In this document: positions 21,065-31,407 of the stretch, piece after piece
Layout: every line of letters starts with the position of its first letter
Position numbering within the stretch: position 1 is the first letter of the stretch
Source: Citrobacter sp. 18056
GTDB taxonomy: Bacteria; Pseudomonadota; Gammaproteobacteria; Enterobacterales; Enterobacteriaceae
Length of the DNA stretch: 64,000 nt
NCBI GenBank assembly: GCA_902706235.1
Contig: CACSJR010000013.1
Location: forward strand, 1-64,000
Direction: 5' to 3'
The notes under the pieces: model-generated
Told to the model about the DNA's origin: nothing
Databases searched by the model: none
What the model saw: the letters and a program-made list of their open reading frames with translations, nothing else
Program-made: the position numbers and the translations under genes

Positions 21065-21068
21065 TTCA

Positions 21069-21096
21069 CTGGCGCGCGCTGCGCGCCAGGTGTTTT
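21069..21096 (+). terminator. fliDST terminator
   Basis: CTGGCGCGC (21069-21077), loop GCT, GCGCGCCAG (21081-21089), then GTGTTTTT. The nine-pair G+C stem lies four bases after the fliT stop and separates it from amyA. Confidence 0.85.
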
Positions 21097-21145
21097 TCCG
21101 CTTTGTATTCCATACTAAAGTCTCCTGGTCACACGGAGTCCGTAT

Positions 21146-22633
21146 ATGCGCAATCCTACCCTGTTGCAATGTTTTCACTGGTATTACCCCACTGGCGGTG
21201 AATTGTGGCGAGAGGTCGAAGCGCTTGCACCCAATCTCAATGAAATTGGCGTCAACATGATTTGGCTGCCCCCGGCGTATAAAGGCGCTTCGGGCGGATA
21301 TTCCGTCGGCTACGACAGCTACGATCTTTTCGACCTCGGCGAGTTTGATCAAAAAGGATCGGTCGCCACCAAATACGGTGATAAAGCTCAACTGCTGGCC
21401 GCTATCGATGCGCTGAAAAAGAACGATATCGCAGTGCTGCTCGACGTGGTGGTGAACCATAAAATGGGCGCCGATGAAAAAGAACGCATCCACGTCCAGC
21501 GCGTCAACGAGCAGGACCGCACGCAAATTGACGATGAAGTCATCGAATGCGACGCGTGGACCAAATACACTTTCCCGGTTCGCGCAGGGAAATATTCGCG
21601 GTTTGTCTGGGATTACAAATGCTTCAGTGGTATCGATCACATCGAAAATCCTGACGAGAACGGCGTATTTAAAATCGTCAATGATTACAGCGGCGAAGGC
21701 TGGAACGATCAGGTCGACAACGAAATGGGCAACTTCGACTACCTGATGGGCGAGAATATCGATTTCCGCAATCATGCGGTCACCGAGGAACTCAAATACT
21801 GGGCGCGCTGGGTGATGGAACAAACGCAATGCGACGGTTTCCGTCTGGATGCGGTGAAACACATTCCGGCGTGGTTCTACAAAGAGTGGATTGAACACGT
21901 ACAGGAAGTGGCGCCAAAGCCGCTGTTCATCGTGGCGGAATACTGGTCCCACGAAGTCGATAAGCTCCAGCAGTATATCAATCAGGTCGACGGGCAGACG
22001 CTGCTGTTCGATGCACCTTTGCAGATGAAATTCCACGAGGCCTCGCGCCTGGGTCGCGATTATGACATGAGTCAGATTTTCACCGGCACGCTGGTGGAAG
22101 CCGACCCGTTCCACGCTATTACGCTGGTCACCAATCACGACACTCAACCACTACAGGCGCTGGAAGCCCCGGTCGAACCGTGGTTTAAACCGCTGGCCTA
22201 TGCGCTGATATTACTGCGAGAAAATGGCGTGCCCTCGGTGTTCTACGCTGACCTGTTCGGGGCGATTTACGAAGACACCGGTGGCGACGGCAACAGCTAT
22301 AAAATCGACATGCCGGTGATTGAGCAGCTACACGAACTGATTGACGCCCGCCAGCGCTTTGCCCACGGCGTGCAAACGCTCTGGTTCGATCATCCAAACT
22401 GTATCGCTTTCAGCCGAAGCGGAACTGACGATGCACCCGGCTGTGTGGTGGTATTGTCCAACGGCGACGAAGGCGAAAAAACGCTGACGCTCGGCGACAA
22501 CTACGGCAACAAGCGCTGGAAAGATTTTCTCAATAATCGCGAGGAAGTGGTCGAAACCGATGCGCAGGGCAACGGCATCTTTACCTGCAACGGCGGCAGC
22601 GTGAGCGTGTGGGTAATGGAAGACGTGCTTTAA
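21146..22633 (+). CDS. amyA: Cytoplasmic alpha-amylase
   Basis: A GH13 enzyme that hydrolyses alpha-1,4 bonds of maltodextrins and starch in the cytoplasm; no signal peptide is present. The conserved GH13 regions are DVVVNHK (about residue 98), [10 protein letters not shown] with the nucleophile Asp near 235, FIVAEYW with the acid/base Glu near 264, and TNHDTQ near 331. The 495 residues match E. coli AmyA. It stands between fliT and yedD, as in E. coli. Confidence 0.96.
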   Translation: MRNPTLLQCFHWYYPTGGELWREVEALAPNLNEIGVNMIWLPPAYKGASGGYSVGYDSYDLFDLGEFDQKGSVATKYGDKAQLLAAIDALKKNDIAVLLDVVVNHKMGADEKERIHVQRVNEQDRTQIDDEVIECDAWTKYTFPVRAGKYSRFVWDYKCFSGIDHIENPDENGVFKIVNDYSGEGWNDQVDNEMGNFDYLMGENIDFRNHAVTEELKYWARWVMEQTQCDGFRLDAVKHIPAWFYKEWIEHVQEVAPKPLFIVAEYWSHEVDKLQQYINQVDGQTLLFDAPLQMKFHEASRLGRDYDMSQIFTGTLVEADPFHAITLVTNHDTQPLQALEAPVEPWFKPLAYALILLRENGVPSVFYADLFGAIYEDTGGDGNSYKIDMPVIEQLHELIDARQRFAHGVQTLWFDHPNCIAFSRSGTDDAPGCVVVLSNGDEGEKTLTLGDNYGNKRWKDFLNNREEVVETDAQGNGIFTCNGGSVSVWVMEDVL

Positions 22634-22697
22634 GGTATGAGCTCAAACTCACCCCGGCGGCGCGATATGCCAGCAGGGGTGACTAACGCAATCCAGG

Positions 22698-23114
22698 TTA
22701 TGGCAGCGGAGAAATCAGCGGATTCTTTTGCAGGTAATCCGCGCATTCCTGGGTCGGCCGGTCAACGCGCTTGAGCGTCATGCGGTCGTAATCGATGCGC
22801 TCGCCTTCCCGGTCGATGGCGTAAACTTCTTTCTTGTTCGTGACATTGTAAATGTCGTCATCACGCAGCATCAGCTTACCTGGTCGCGCGATAACGCGTT
22901 GCCACTGGCGACAATCCAGCGTATCGCCCTCTTTGGTGATAACCAGCGTGGCTATCGCTTCCGGGCTGACCATCGCACTCTGCGGGCCTTCCGACTGCCA
23001 GTAACCCGCCAGATCCGAAGGCGCTGGCGCTTTCACCACCTGATTATAATCATCCACCTGGACACACCCGCTTAATGCCAGCAGCGCGCCGAGAATCGCA
23101 ATCTTTTTCATCAC
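22698..23114 (-). CDS. yedD: Lipoprotein YedD
   Basis: A signal peptide with lipobox LSGC (lipid cysteine C17) is followed by about 120 residues, giving 138 in total. The sequence matches E. coli YedD in start, lipobox and the C-terminal QECADYLQKN. The residues after Cys are VQ, so outer-membrane sorting is expected. Function unknown. It is convergent with amyA. Confidence 0.9.
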   Translation of the reverse strand: MMKKIAILGALLALSGCVQVDDYNQVVKAPAPSDLAGYWQSEGPQSAMVSPEAIATLVITKEGDTLDCRQWQRVIARPGKLMLRDDDIYNVTNKKEVYAIDREGERIDYDRMTLKRVDRPTQECADYLQKNPLISPLP

Positions 23115-23172
23115 CTATCCTGAAAACCGTGAAAAAAATATTGTGTCATTAAAGCGTTATCGCTTCCAGCCT

Positions 23173-23616
23173 TTACTGCTGCGCGATGATTGAGATATGA
23201 CCGTTACTTTCGAGGATCGCAAATTTAATCTGCGAAAGCGCAGTCAGCCCCTGGTTGTTTCGCGCCGACACCATAATGTCATCCTCAGAGATATCGGCCA
23301 TCCGCATTTTTTCCCGCATCAGAACACCGTGCTCAACCAGAATGACCGGGGAACCGTCAATCATCTCCTCGGCGCCGGGCAGGTATTTTTTGATTTTCCC
23401 GAACAGCATGTCCATTACGATAAGCGTGACGATACTGAGTACGGAACCTGTAACCGAGAAATCGCTGCCCAGCAGCGCCTGTTGAGTGGCTTCACTGATG
23501 ATTAACAGAAGAATCAAATCAAAGGAGGTCATCTGCAACAGGGCGCGCCGACCCGCGATTTTAAACACCAGCACCAACACCAGATAAATGACGACGGCCC
23601 TGAGGATCATATCCAT
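23173..23616 (-). CDS. DUF421 (YetF-like) membrane protein
   Basis: A 147-residue protein with N-terminal hydrophobic helices (about 5-80, with KIAGRRALLQMTSFDLILLLIISEATQQALLG typical of DUF421) followed by a small soluble domain (GSPVILVEHGVLMREKMRMADISEDDIM). It is shorter than the E. coli relative YcaP but has both parts of the short DUF421 type. Function unknown; an inner-membrane role is likely. It begins 9 bases after the next upstream gene, so the two probably form an operon. K-12 has yedE-yedF at this place instead. Confidence 0.8.
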   Translation of the reverse strand: MDMILRAVVIYLVLVLVFKIAGRRALLQMTSFDLILLLIISEATQQALLGSDFSVTGSVLSIVTLIVMDMLFGKIKKYLPGAEEMIDGSPVILVEHGVLMREKMRMADISEDDIMVSARNNQGLTALSQIKFAILESNGHISIIAQQ

Positions 23617-23625
23617 GCGCGGCCC

Positions 23626-24138
23626 TCAAGGATAGATGAATTGCGTGAGCGAAACGGCAGGCTGCTGATTTATCCGTAACGTGGAAACAACGTTGCCCCA
23701 ACGACGCGGCTGAATACTCAACCACAGCGTATGCGGCCCCCCTTCGGGCTGGTCGTGGAATTCCAGCGTCATACTGCCGTCATGACTGCTAAAGCGCCAT
23801 GGCTGCGGATACAGCGCATTGATTTCGAAAGTATCCATAAACTGCCCACCGAGCGTCACAGTGTAGTTCTCGCCCGGCGGCGCGTTCAGGGTGAGCTTGA
23901 GGTCCATATCGCTCTGGTTGCGGCCAAACCGTTCATAGTCCACGTCGACCTTGCCGTCAGTGGATGCCAGGTGGGCATTGCTGAACACCCCTTTCGAAAA
24001 CAGGCCGCAGAACCCGGCCAATAACAGGAGGACTAACAACACAAATCCGTACTGACGGGCAGCATTTTCCACCCGTAACCAGAAAATGTTTTCCGCCACC
24101 GGCGCGGAGTGCGACGAAGAAGTTTTGATGACTGGCAT
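23626..24138 (-). CDS. Hypothetical protein with one N-terminal membrane anchor
   Basis: I do not recognise this protein. From ATG 24138 it has 170 residues: a short N-terminus, one strong hydrophobic helix (about 33-50, FVLLVLLLLAGFCGLF), and a likely periplasmic beta-rich domain (YTVTLGGQFMDTFEIN, MTLEFHDQPEGGPHTLWLSIQPRRWG). An in-frame start at 24207 would add 23 residues. Co-transcription with the DUF421 gene 9 bases downstream suggests a shared function. Confidence 0.65.
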   Translation of the reverse strand: MPVIKTSSSHSAPVAENIFWLRVENAARQYGFVLLVLLLLAGFCGLFSKGVFSNAHLASTDGKVDVDYERFGRNQSDMDLKLTLNAPPGENYTVTLGGQFMDTFEINALYPQPWRFSSHDGSMTLEFHDQPEGGPHTLWLSIQPRRWGNVVSTLRINQQPAVSLTQFIYP

Positions 24139-24499
24139 GATTGTCTCTGCGTTAGCGGGCCGTAAAGGAAGTATGGTAGAAAAATTAGCAAATGCTGCTT
24201 GCCACATTGCCCCGCCCCACTAGCTTGCAATGACATAGATGCTATGGCCTTAAGACACGACACGTCTAGTCTTTGCACGGTATCACTGCACGACTATCCC
24301 GCGATAGAGTAAGCCAGTATCACTCTGCTGCTCAGAAATCACCCTTAAATTTACTAAGCCATACTAACCTTCTATTACAAACCATAAGTGTTATGCTACT
24401 GTAATATAGAGTTAGAACTTTAAATCAAGATACCGCGTTAACTCAGAAATAAATTCATAATAGAAACAACTTATAAATATTGCTTTGGAATTATGTACA
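24139..24499. other. Intergenic region before the acyltransferase gene
   Basis: This gap lies between divergent genes, and its right half (from about 24360) becomes very AT-rich, marking the left edge of foreign-looking DNA. No clear -35/-10 pair or ribosome-binding site was found for the acyltransferase gene. I see no other gene here. Confidence 0.5.
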
Positions 24500-25516
24500 A
24501 TGAAAAATGGAAACATACAACTTTTACGTGGCGTCTCGATTCTTTTGGTTATTTTCACACACTTAGGTATTTTCATACCGAACAGCGCCACATTTAAAAT
24601 AATAACATCCTATTTTGACACTTCAATAGGTGTTGATTTGTTTTTCGTTATTTCAGGTTATTTAATGGGGGAGACGTTCATCAAAAAAATAAAAAACAAA
24701 GAACTAACCAGTGCAGATGCATTCAACTTTTATCAACGTAGAATAGTCAGGCTTTATATCCCTTGCTTATTTTGGTCTTTCTTTATACTATCTTTTAGCT
24801 GGGTATGGTTAGAGCTTAAATTCTTTAAAGAATTAAAACAAATAGTGGGAGTATTCTTCGGAGCCATAACATTTACTGGTAATTTTTTCAACGCCACTCA
24901 CCCGACTGTCTTTGGCTATTTCTGGTCATTAGGTGTTGAAATGCAATTCTATTTATTTCTGCCAATTCTCGTTGTTTTCTCCAAAAATCGCAGATGGATA
25001 CCTTGTCTTCTTTTACTTCTAATATTCACTGCAGCATACGGAAATTCAAATATCTGGTGGATGTTTAGAGCCAATGCATTATTTGTTGGTCTCTTACTGT
25101 GGTTTGCGACCCAAACCCCTTCATTTGACACATTAAAAGATTCACTCAACCGATTGCCACCAGCTATTGTAACTACTATCTTTTTCTTAGCTATAACCTG
25201 CGCATGCTTTCTATCTTATCCGTACATCGTATTTGGTGGAATTCGCTATACGATCACTGCATTAATACTGGCACTGGTTTTTTATGTTGTTGCTTTTTAT
25301 GAAAAGCCCGTATTAGGGTTCATTCATAAACCATTAAGTATTTTAGGCAACATCTCATTCTCGCTTTACTTATGCCACCTCCCAATTTTTTTAATTGTGA
25401 AATATATATTTTCCAAACATATATCAAACCCACATACACTCGCAATGATCGGGGTTGTTTTTGCAATTGCAATGGCTTTCCCAAGTTATTTCATCCTGGA
25501 AAAAACAAAAAAATAA
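24500..25516 (+). CDS. Membrane acyltransferase, OafA/YrhL family (acyltransferase 3)
   Basis: A multi-helix inner-membrane protein of 338 residues that probably transfers an acyl group (usually acetyl) to a surface sugar. The family motif R-X10-H is seen near the N-terminus (LLRGVSILLVIFTH), followed by VDLFFVISGYLMG and RRIVRLYIP; WSLGVEMQFYLFLPIL is also typical. The start chosen is ATG 24500 (MKNGNIQLLRG); an in-frame TTG at 24485 is possible. The gene and its flanks are much richer in A+T than the neighbouring fli genes, a sign of horizontal transfer. The likely target is O-antigen or another envelope glycan. No genes for glycan synthesis lie beside it. Confidence 0.82.
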   Translation: MKNGNIQLLRGVSILLVIFTHLGIFIPNSATFKIITSYFDTSIGVDLFFVISGYLMGETFIKKIKNKELTSADAFNFYQRRIVRLYIPCLFWSFFILSFSWVWLELKFFKELKQIVGVFFGAITFTGNFFNATHPTVFGYFWSLGVEMQFYLFLPILVVFSKNRRWIPCLLLLLIFTAAYGNSNIWWMFRANALFVGLLLWFATQTPSFDTLKDSLNRLPPAIVTTIFFLAITCACFLSYPYIVFGGIRYTITALILALVFYVVAFYEKPVLGFIHKPLSILGNISFSLYLCHLPIFLIVKYIFSKHISNPHTLAMIGVVFAIAMAFPSYFILEKTKK

Positions 25517-25683
25517 CATTCAAACATTTCAATAGTGCAACACCAACGTCACAGATGAACTGAGTGATTATTGTTGCACTTTTATTGAATGCTTAAGTGT
25601 TATAAAGTTAGATAATATGCCGAACTCCTTATTACCAACTTTGTAACGTTCCCTCAAACTATCAGGATGATAAATTAAAGACC

Positions 25684-25995
25684 CTACACCTGCATGCCCA
25701 TCACTTCCTGGTAGGCCGACACCAGCTTATTCCGCACCTGAATGCCCATCTGCAGCGATACGGAAGATTTTTGCAGGTCGGTCATCACATCATTCAATGC
25801 AATCCCCGGCTCGCCTAAGGTAAATTTCTCAGCCTGCGCTTTGGCGCTGTTTTGCGTATCGCTGATGCGATCGAGGGCGGCATTGAGCTGGCCCGCAAAG
25901 CTGATAGACGGCTGTTCTTCCACCTGCTGATTGCGCGCGACGCTGGCCGCAGCCTGCATCTGCGTCAATACCCCTTCGATACCTGTAATGGCCAT
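25684..25995 (-). CDS. fliE: Flagellar basal-body protein FliE
   Basis: FliE joins the MS ring to the proximal rod and is an early export substrate. The C-terminal part ([48 protein letters not shown]) is the family signature. ATG 25995 (MAITGIEGV) gives 103 residues, against 104 in E. coli; the in-frame start at 26019 adds eight residues without family support. It is transcribed alone, divergent from fliF, as in E. coli. Confidence 0.95.
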   Translation of the reverse strand: MAITGIEGVLTQMQAAASVARNQQVEEQPSISFAGQLNAALDRISDTQNSAKAQAEKFTLGEPGIALNDVMTDLQKSSVSLQMGIQVRNKLVSAYQEVMGMQV

Positions 25996-26210
25996 GTTAA
26001 ACCCCCTGGTCGATGTCATTGAGAATAAGATTATCAGTTTGTCAATGAGATAAAGGCGCTAATTAACGTTAAAAACCTCGACTATTTGACCCATAGAAAA
26101 TTCTGGAACAACAAATAATGGCATAGCACCCATTTTGCCTTTGCCGACCGGGAGTCAGCCTTGCTTTTGTACACGTTTAACGCCATCGACCTGGATTCAC
26201 GAGGTGCGCA

Positions 26211-27890
26211 ATGAGCGCGACAGCCACGACCACGACACCAACCAAGATGCCTGAGTGGGTCGCTCGCCTGCGCGCCAACCCGAAAATCCCATTAATGGTT
26301 GCCAGCGCAGCCGCCGTCGCGATCGTTGTCGCGCTGGTGCTGTGGGCGAAAGCGCCTGACTACCGCACGCTGTTCAGCAACCTGACCGATCAGGACGGCG
26401 GTGCCATCGTCACTCAGCTTCAGCAAATGAACGTCCCGTATCGCTTTGCCGATAGCGGCGGCGCCATTGAAGTGCCTGCCGATAAAGTGCATGAGCTGCG
26501 TTTACGACTCGCCCAGCAAGGCCTACCAAAAGGCGGTGCGGTTGGGTTTGAGCTGCTGGATCAGGAAAAATTCGGCATCAGCCAGTTCAGCGAGCAGGTG
26601 AACTATCAGCGTGCGCTGGAGGGTGAACTCGCCCGTACCATCGAAACGCTCGGCCCGGTGAAAAGCGCCCGCGTGCATCTGGCCATGCCGAAGCCTTCAT
26701 TATTTGTGCGTGAGCAGAAACTCCCCTCTGCTTCCGTTACCCTGAACCTCGAACCCGGCCGTGCGCTTGATGAAGGCCAGATTGCAGCGGTGGTACACCT
26801 GGTGTCCAGCGCTGTAGCCGGCCTGCCGCCGGGCAACGTGACGCTGGTCGATCAGGGCGGTCATCTGTTGACCCAATCCAATACCGGCGATCGCGACCTG
26901 AATGACGCCCAGCTGAAATATGCCTCTGATGTTGAAGCCCGCGTACAGCGCCGCATTGAATCCATCCTGTCGCCAATTGTCGGCAACGGAAACATCCACG
27001 CGCAGGTCACCGCGCAGATCAATTTCGACAATAAAGAGCAGACTGAAGAGCAATACAGCCCGAACGGCGATGCCAGCCAGGCAGTAATGCGTTCGCGTCA
27101 GGTGAATGAGAGCGAGCAGGTAGGCGGCCAGAACCCAGGCGGCGTGCCGGGGGCATTGTCCAACTCCCCTGCTCCCGCGCCGAATGCCCCTATCTCGACG
27201 CCACCAGCGAACCAGCAGGCGGGTGCGCAAGGTCAGCAGCGTAATACCAGCACGAATAGCCAGAGCGGGCCGCGCAACAGTTCGCGTAACGAAACCACCA
27301 ACTACGAAGTCGACCGGACGATTCGTCACACCAAAATGAACGTCGGCGATATCCAGCGCCTGTCGGTGGCGGTGGTGGTGAACTACAAAAATCTGCCGGA
27401 CGGCAAGCCGCTGCCGCTGACCGCCGATCAGATGAAGCAAATTGAAGATCTGACCCGCGAAGCGATGGGCTACTCCACTACCCGCGGCGACACTCTGAAC
27501 GTAGTCAACTCACCGTTTACCGCAGGCGACGAAAGCGGTGGCGAACTGCCATTCTGGCAACAGCAGTCGTTCATCGACCAGATGCTGTCCGCCGGACGCT
27601 GGGTCCTGATTGCCCTGGTGGCGTGGATCCTGTGGCGCAAAGCCGTGCGTCCACAGCTGGTGCGCCGCGAGGAAATCGCTAAAGCCGCGCAGGAAGAAGC
27701 GAAAATGGAGCGCGAAACTGCCGATGCGGTGGAAGTTCGCCTCAGCAAAGATGAACAACTGCAGAGTCGTCGCGTTAACCAGCGTCTGAGCGCAGAAGTG
27801 ATGAGCCAGCGTATTCGCGAAATGTCAGACAACGATCCGCGCGTCGTCGCGCTGGTCATTCGCCAGTGGATGAGCAACGACCATGAGTAA
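26211..27890 (+). CDS. fliF: Flagellar MS-ring protein
   Basis: FliF builds the MS ring in the inner membrane, the platform for the rod, the C ring and the export gate. One transmembrane helix lies at about residues 27-45 and a second at about 460-480. Between them are the ring-building periplasmic domains and a long Ala/Pro/Gln/Asn-rich linker (about 300-360). The C-terminal tail binds FliG. Length 559 residues, close to 552 in E. coli. It begins the fliFGHIJK operon and overlaps fliG by 8 bases. Confidence 0.97.
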   Translation: MSATATTTTPTKMPEWVARLRANPKIPLMVASAAAVAIVVALVLWAKAPDYRTLFSNLTDQDGGAIVTQLQQMNVPYRFADSGGAIEVPADKVHELRLRLAQQGLPKGGAVGFELLDQEKFGISQFSEQVNYQRALEGELARTIETLGPVKSARVHLAMPKPSLFVREQKLPSASVTLNLEPGRALDEGQIAAVVHLVSSAVAGLPPGNVTLVDQGGHLLTQSNTGDRDLNDAQLKYASDVEARVQRRIESILSPIVGNGNIHAQVTAQINFDNKEQTEEQYSPNGDASQAVMRSRQVNESEQVGGQNPGGVPGALSNSPAPAPNAPISTPPANQQAGAQGQQRNTSTNSQSGPRNSSRNETTNYEVDRTIRHTKMNVGDIQRLSVAVVVNYKNLPDGKPLPLTADQMKQIEDLTREAMGYSTTRGDTLNVVNSPFTAGDESGGELPFWQQQSFIDQMLSAGRWVLIALVAWILWRKAVRPQLVRREEIAKAAQEEAKMERETADAVEVRLSKDEQLQSRRVNQRLSAEVMSQRIREMSDNDPRVVALVIRQWMSNDHE

Positions 27891-28884
27891 CACGACCCTT
27901 TCAGGTACCGATAAAAGCGTCATCCTGCTGATGACCATTGGCGAAGATCGCGCGGCGGAGGTGTTCAAGCACCTCAACACCCGCGAGGTGCAAACCCTCA
28001 GTGCGGCGATGGCCAACGTGCGTCAGATTTCAAACAAGCAGTTGACCGACGTGCTGGCAGAGTTTGAGCAGGAAGCCGAACAGTATGCGGCGCTGAACGT
28101 TAACGCCAACGAATACCTGCGTTCGGTGCTGGTGAAAGCGCTGGGCGAAGAGCGTGCCGCCAGCCTGCTGGAAGACATTCTCGAAACCCGCGAAACCACC
28201 AGCGGTATCGAAACGCTCAACTTTATGGAGCCACAAAGCGCCGCCGATCTTATTCGCGACGAGCATCCGCAGATCATCGCCACCATCCTCGTGCACCTCA
28301 AACGCGGTCAGGCGGCGGATATTCTGGCGCTGTTTGACGAGCGCCTGCGTCACGACGTGATGCTGCGTATCGCCACCTTTGGCGGCGTGCAGCCAGCGGC
28401 CCTGGCGGAGCTGACCGAAGTGCTGAACAACCTGCTCGACGGTCAGAATCTCAAACGCAGCAAAATGGGCGGCGTGAGAACCGCAGCAGAAATTATCAAC
28501 CTGATGAAAACGCAGCAGGAAGAAGCGGTCATTACCGCCGTACGCGAATTCGACGGCGAGCTGGCGCAGAAAATCATCGACGAGATGTTCCTGTTCGAAA
28601 ACCTGGTCGAAGTGGACGATCGCAGCATCCAGCGCCTGTTGCAGGAAGTGGATTCCGAATCCCTGCTCATCGCACTCAAAGGTGCCGAACAGCCGCTGCG
28701 CGAGAAGTTCCTGCGCAATATGTCCCAGCGTGCCGCCGATATCCTGCGCGACGACCTGGCCAACCGTGGCCCGGTTCGTCTGTCTCAGGTCGAGAACGAA
28801 CAGAAAGCGATTCTGCTTATTGTGCGTCGTTTAGCGGAAACCGGCGAGATGGTGATTGGCAGCGGAGACGACACTTATGTCTGA
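27883..28884 (+). CDS. fliG: Flagellar motor switch protein FliG
   Basis: FliG is the C-ring protein that receives torque from MotA. The N-terminal domain binds FliF, the middle domain ([22 protein letters not shown]) binds FliM, and the C-terminal domain carries the charged torque helix ([23 protein letters not shown], with [20 protein letters not shown]). Length 333 residues, against 331 in E. coli, with an Ser-Thr-like difference near the N-terminus. It overlaps fliF and fliH by 8 bases on each side. Confidence 0.97.
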   Translation: MSNTTLSGTDKSVILLMTIGEDRAAEVFKHLNTREVQTLSAAMANVRQISNKQLTDVLAEFEQEAEQYAALNVNANEYLRSVLVKALGEERAASLLEDILETRETTSGIETLNFMEPQSAADLIRDEHPQIIATILVHLKRGQAADILALFDERLRHDVMLRIATFGGVQPAALAELTEVLNNLLDGQNLKRSKMGGVRTAAEIINLMKTQQEEAVITAVREFDGELAQKIIDEMFLFENLVEVDDRSIQRLLQEVDSESLLIALKGAEQPLREKFLRNMSQRAADILRDDLANRGPVRLSQVENEQKAILLIVRRLAETGEMVIGSGDDTYV

Positions 28885-29575
28885 TTCCACACCCTGGAAA
28901 ATCTGGCAGCCTGACGACCTCGCCCCACCGATGCAGGCGTTTGTGCCAGAGTTCAGCGAAAGCCGCGCCGAAGAGCCGGTCGATGAGATTTCCGAAGAGC
29001 AAAAGCTGCAACAGCAGCTGGCGCAGATACAGATGCAGGCCCACGAGCAGGGCTATAACGCCGGACTGGCTGAAGGTCGCGCCGCCGGACAGTCACAGGG
29101 TTATCAGGAAGGTTTAGCGCAAGGCCTCGAACAGGGCCAGGCGCAGGCGCAACAGCAGCAGATCCCACTGCATGCACGGATGCAGCAGCTGGTCAGTGAG
29201 TTCCAGCACACGCTGGATGCGCTGGACAGCGTGATCGCTTCGCGTCTGATGCAAATGGCGCTGGAAGCTGCGCGTCAGGTGATCGGCCAGGCGCCGATTG
29301 TCGATAACTCGGCGCTGATCAAACAGATTCAGGCTTTGTTGCAGCAGGAACCGTTGTTCAGTGGCAAACCGCAGCTGCGCGTACACCCTGACGACCTACA
29401 GCGTGTGGAAGATATGGTCGGCGCAACGCTAAGCCTGCACGGATGGCGACTGCGCGGTGACCCGTCGCTGCACCATGGTGGCTGTAAAATTTCCGCCGAT
29501 GAGGGTGACCTCGACGCCAGCGTCGCCACCCGCTGGCAGGAGCTGTGCCGCCTGGCCGCTCCGGGAGTGGTGTAA
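28877..29575 (+). CDS. fliH: Flagellar export regulator FliH
   Basis: FliH binds the ATPase FliI and carries it to the export gate. The N-terminal tryptophans ([10 protein letters not shown]) contact FlhA and FliN. A GxxxG-rich repeat ([29 protein letters not shown], about 50-80) forms the dimer helix, and the C-terminal domain binds FliI. ATG 28877, overlapping the fliG end, matches the E. coli start and gives 232 residues. Its stop overlaps the fliI ATG (TAATG). Confidence 0.95.
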   Translation: MSDSTPWKIWQPDDLAPPMQAFVPEFSESRAEEPVDEISEEQKLQQQLAQIQMQAHEQGYNAGLAEGRAAGQSQGYQEGLAQGLEQGQAQAQQQQIPLHARMQQLVSEFQHTLDALDSVIASRLMQMALEAARQVIGQAPIVDNSALIKQIQALLQQEPLFSGKPQLRVHPDDLQRVEDMVGATLSLHGWRLRGDPSLHHGGCKISADEGDLDASVATRWQELCRLAAPGVV

Positions 29576-30945
29576 TGACCGCTCGCCTGACCCGTTGGCT
29601 CAACACGCTCGATAATTTCGAGACCAAAATGACCCAGCTGCCGTCAGTGCGGCGCTACGGTCGGTTGACCCGCGCCACGGGGCTGGTGCTGGAAGCCACC
29701 GGGCTGCAATTGCCGCTCGGCGCGACCTGCATTATTGAACGTCAGAACGGAACCGAAACGCACGAAGTGGAAAGCGAAGTGGTGGGCTTCAACGGTCAGC
29801 GCTTGTTTTTGATGCCACTCGAAGAGGTGGAAGGCATTTTGCCTGGCGCACGCGTGTATGCGCGTAACGCCTCCGGCGACGGTCTGCAAAGCGGGAAACA
29901 GTTACCACTCGGCCCGGCGCTGCTCGGGCGCGTACTCGACGGCGCAGGTAAACCGCTCGACGGCCTGCCCGCCCCGGACACCACCGAAACCGGCGCGTTA
30001 ATCACCCAGCCGTTTAACCCGTTGCAGCGTACCGCCATTGAACACGTGCTCGACACCGGCGTGCGGCCGATTAACGCCCTGCTCACCGTTGGTCGCGGTC
30101 AGCGTATGGGCCTGTTCGCCGGTTCCGGCGTTGGTAAAAGCGTGCTGCTCGGCATGATGGCGCGCTACACCCAGGCCGATGTGATTGTGGTGGGCCTGAT
30201 TGGCGAACGTGGTCGCGAAGTAAAAGATTTTATCGAGAACATTCTCGGGGCCGATGGACGCGCGCGTTCGGTGGTCATCGCGGCACCCGCTGACGTCTCT
30301 CCGCTGCTGCGTATGCAAGGGGCGGCCTACGCCACACGCATTGCCGAAGATTTTCGTGACCGTGGTCAGCACGTGTTGCTGATCATGGATTCTCTGACCC
30401 GTTACGCCATGGCCCAGCGTGAAATCGCGCTGGCTATCGGCGAACCGCCCGCGACCAAAGGCTACCCGCCTTCGGTATTTGCCAAGCTGCCCGCGCTGGT
30501 TGAACGCGCCGGGAACGGCATCAGCGGCGGCGGCTCAGTCACTGCTTTTTATACCGTGCTCACCGAGGGCGACGATCAGCAGGATCCGATCGCTGACTCC
30601 GCGCGCGCGATCCTTGACGGCCACATCGTGCTGTCCCGCCGTCTTGCGGAAGCGGGCCACTATCCGGCCATCGACATCGAAGCCTCTATCAGCCGCGCCA
30701 TGACGTCTCTGATCACCGAGAAGCACTACTCCCGGGTGAGAAACTTCAAACAACTGCTTTCCAGCTTCCAGCGCAACCGCGACCTGGTGAGCGTCGGGGC
30801 GTATGCCAAAGGCAGCGATCCGATGCTCGACAAGGCGATCGCGCTGTGGCCGCAGCTGGAGGGCTTTCTGCAACAAGGTATTTTCGAAAAAGCAGACTGG
30901 GAAGAGTCACTTCAGGCACTTGAGATTATCTTCCCGGCAACCTGA
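29575..30945 (+). CDS. fliI: Flagellum-specific ATPase FliI
   Basis: The ATPase of flagellar type III export, related to the F1 beta subunit. The Walker A GSGVGKS lies near residue 185 in [19 protein letters not shown]; Walker B is in [12 protein letters not shown]. The catalytic Glu is in [16 protein letters not shown] 29575 (MTARLTRWL) matches the E. coli start and gives 456 residues; an upstream in-frame start lies inside fliH. Confidence 0.97.
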   Translation: MTARLTRWLNTLDNFETKMTQLPSVRRYGRLTRATGLVLEATGLQLPLGATCIIERQNGTETHEVESEVVGFNGQRLFLMPLEEVEGILPGARVYARNASGDGLQSGKQLPLGPALLGRVLDGAGKPLDGLPAPDTTETGALITQPFNPLQRTAIEHVLDTGVRPINALLTVGRGQRMGLFAGSGVGKSVLLGMMARYTQADVIVVGLIGERGREVKDFIENILGADGRARSVVIAAPADVSPLLRMQGAAYATRIAEDFRDRGQHVLLIMDSLTRYAMAQREIALAIGEPPATKGYPPSVFAKLPALVERAGNGISGGGSVTAFYTVLTEGDDQQDPIADSARAILDGHIVLSRRLAEAGHYPAIDIEASISRAMTSLITEKHYSRVRNFKQLLSSFQRNRDLVSVGAYAKGSDPMLDKAIALWPQLEGFLQQGIFEKADWEESLQALEIIFPAT

Positions 30946-30963
30946 GAGCAGGAGTAAATCATC

Positions 30964-31407
30964 ATGGCTGAACATGGCGCATTAACCACGCTGAAAGAAC
31001 TGGCCGAAAAAGACGTCGACAACGCCGCCCTGCAGCTGGGCGAGATGCGACGCGGCTGCCAGCAGGCGGAAGAGCAACTGAAGATGCTGATGGATTACCA
31101 GCTTGAGTACCAGACTAACCTGAACGACAACATGTCTCAGGGCATGGCCAGCCTGCGCTGGCAGAACTATCAGCAATTTATTCAGACTCTGGAAAAGGCT
31201 ATCGATCAGCACCGCCAGCAGCTGTTGCTGTGGAACCGTAAAGTCGAGCAGGCATTGAACGCCTGGCGTGAGAAAAAGCAGCGTTTGCAGGCATGGCAGA
31301 CGCTACAGGACCGACAGGCCGCTGCGACACTGTTGGCGGAAAACCGTCTGGACCAGAAAAAAATGGATGAGTTCGCCCAGCGTGCCACCTTAAGGAAACC
31401 CGAATGA
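30964..31407 (+). CDS. fliJ: Flagellar export protein FliJ
   Basis: FliJ is a coiled-coil protein that sits in the FliI hexamer like the gamma subunit of F1 and links it to FlhA. The 147 residues are almost all helix-forming, rich in Gln, Glu, Lys and Leu, as in E. coli (147). AGGAGTAAATC lies before the ATG. The end overlaps fliK by 4 bases. Confidence 0.95.
   Translation: MAEHGALTTLKELAEKDVDNAALQLGEMRRGCQQAEEQLKMLMDYQLEYQTNLNDNMSQGMASLRWQNYQQFIQTLEKAIDQHRQQLLLWNRKVEQALNAWREKKQRLQAWQTLQDRQAAATLLAENRLDQKKMDEFAQRATLRKPE

Noticed and set aside
20684..22147. A 487-codon open frame on the minus strand
   Set aside because: It is antisense to fliT and amyA, both clearly real genes; its composition reflects their codon use.
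26700..27440. A 246-codon minus-strand frame inside fliF
   Set aside because: fliF is complete on the other strand; this is a shadow frame.
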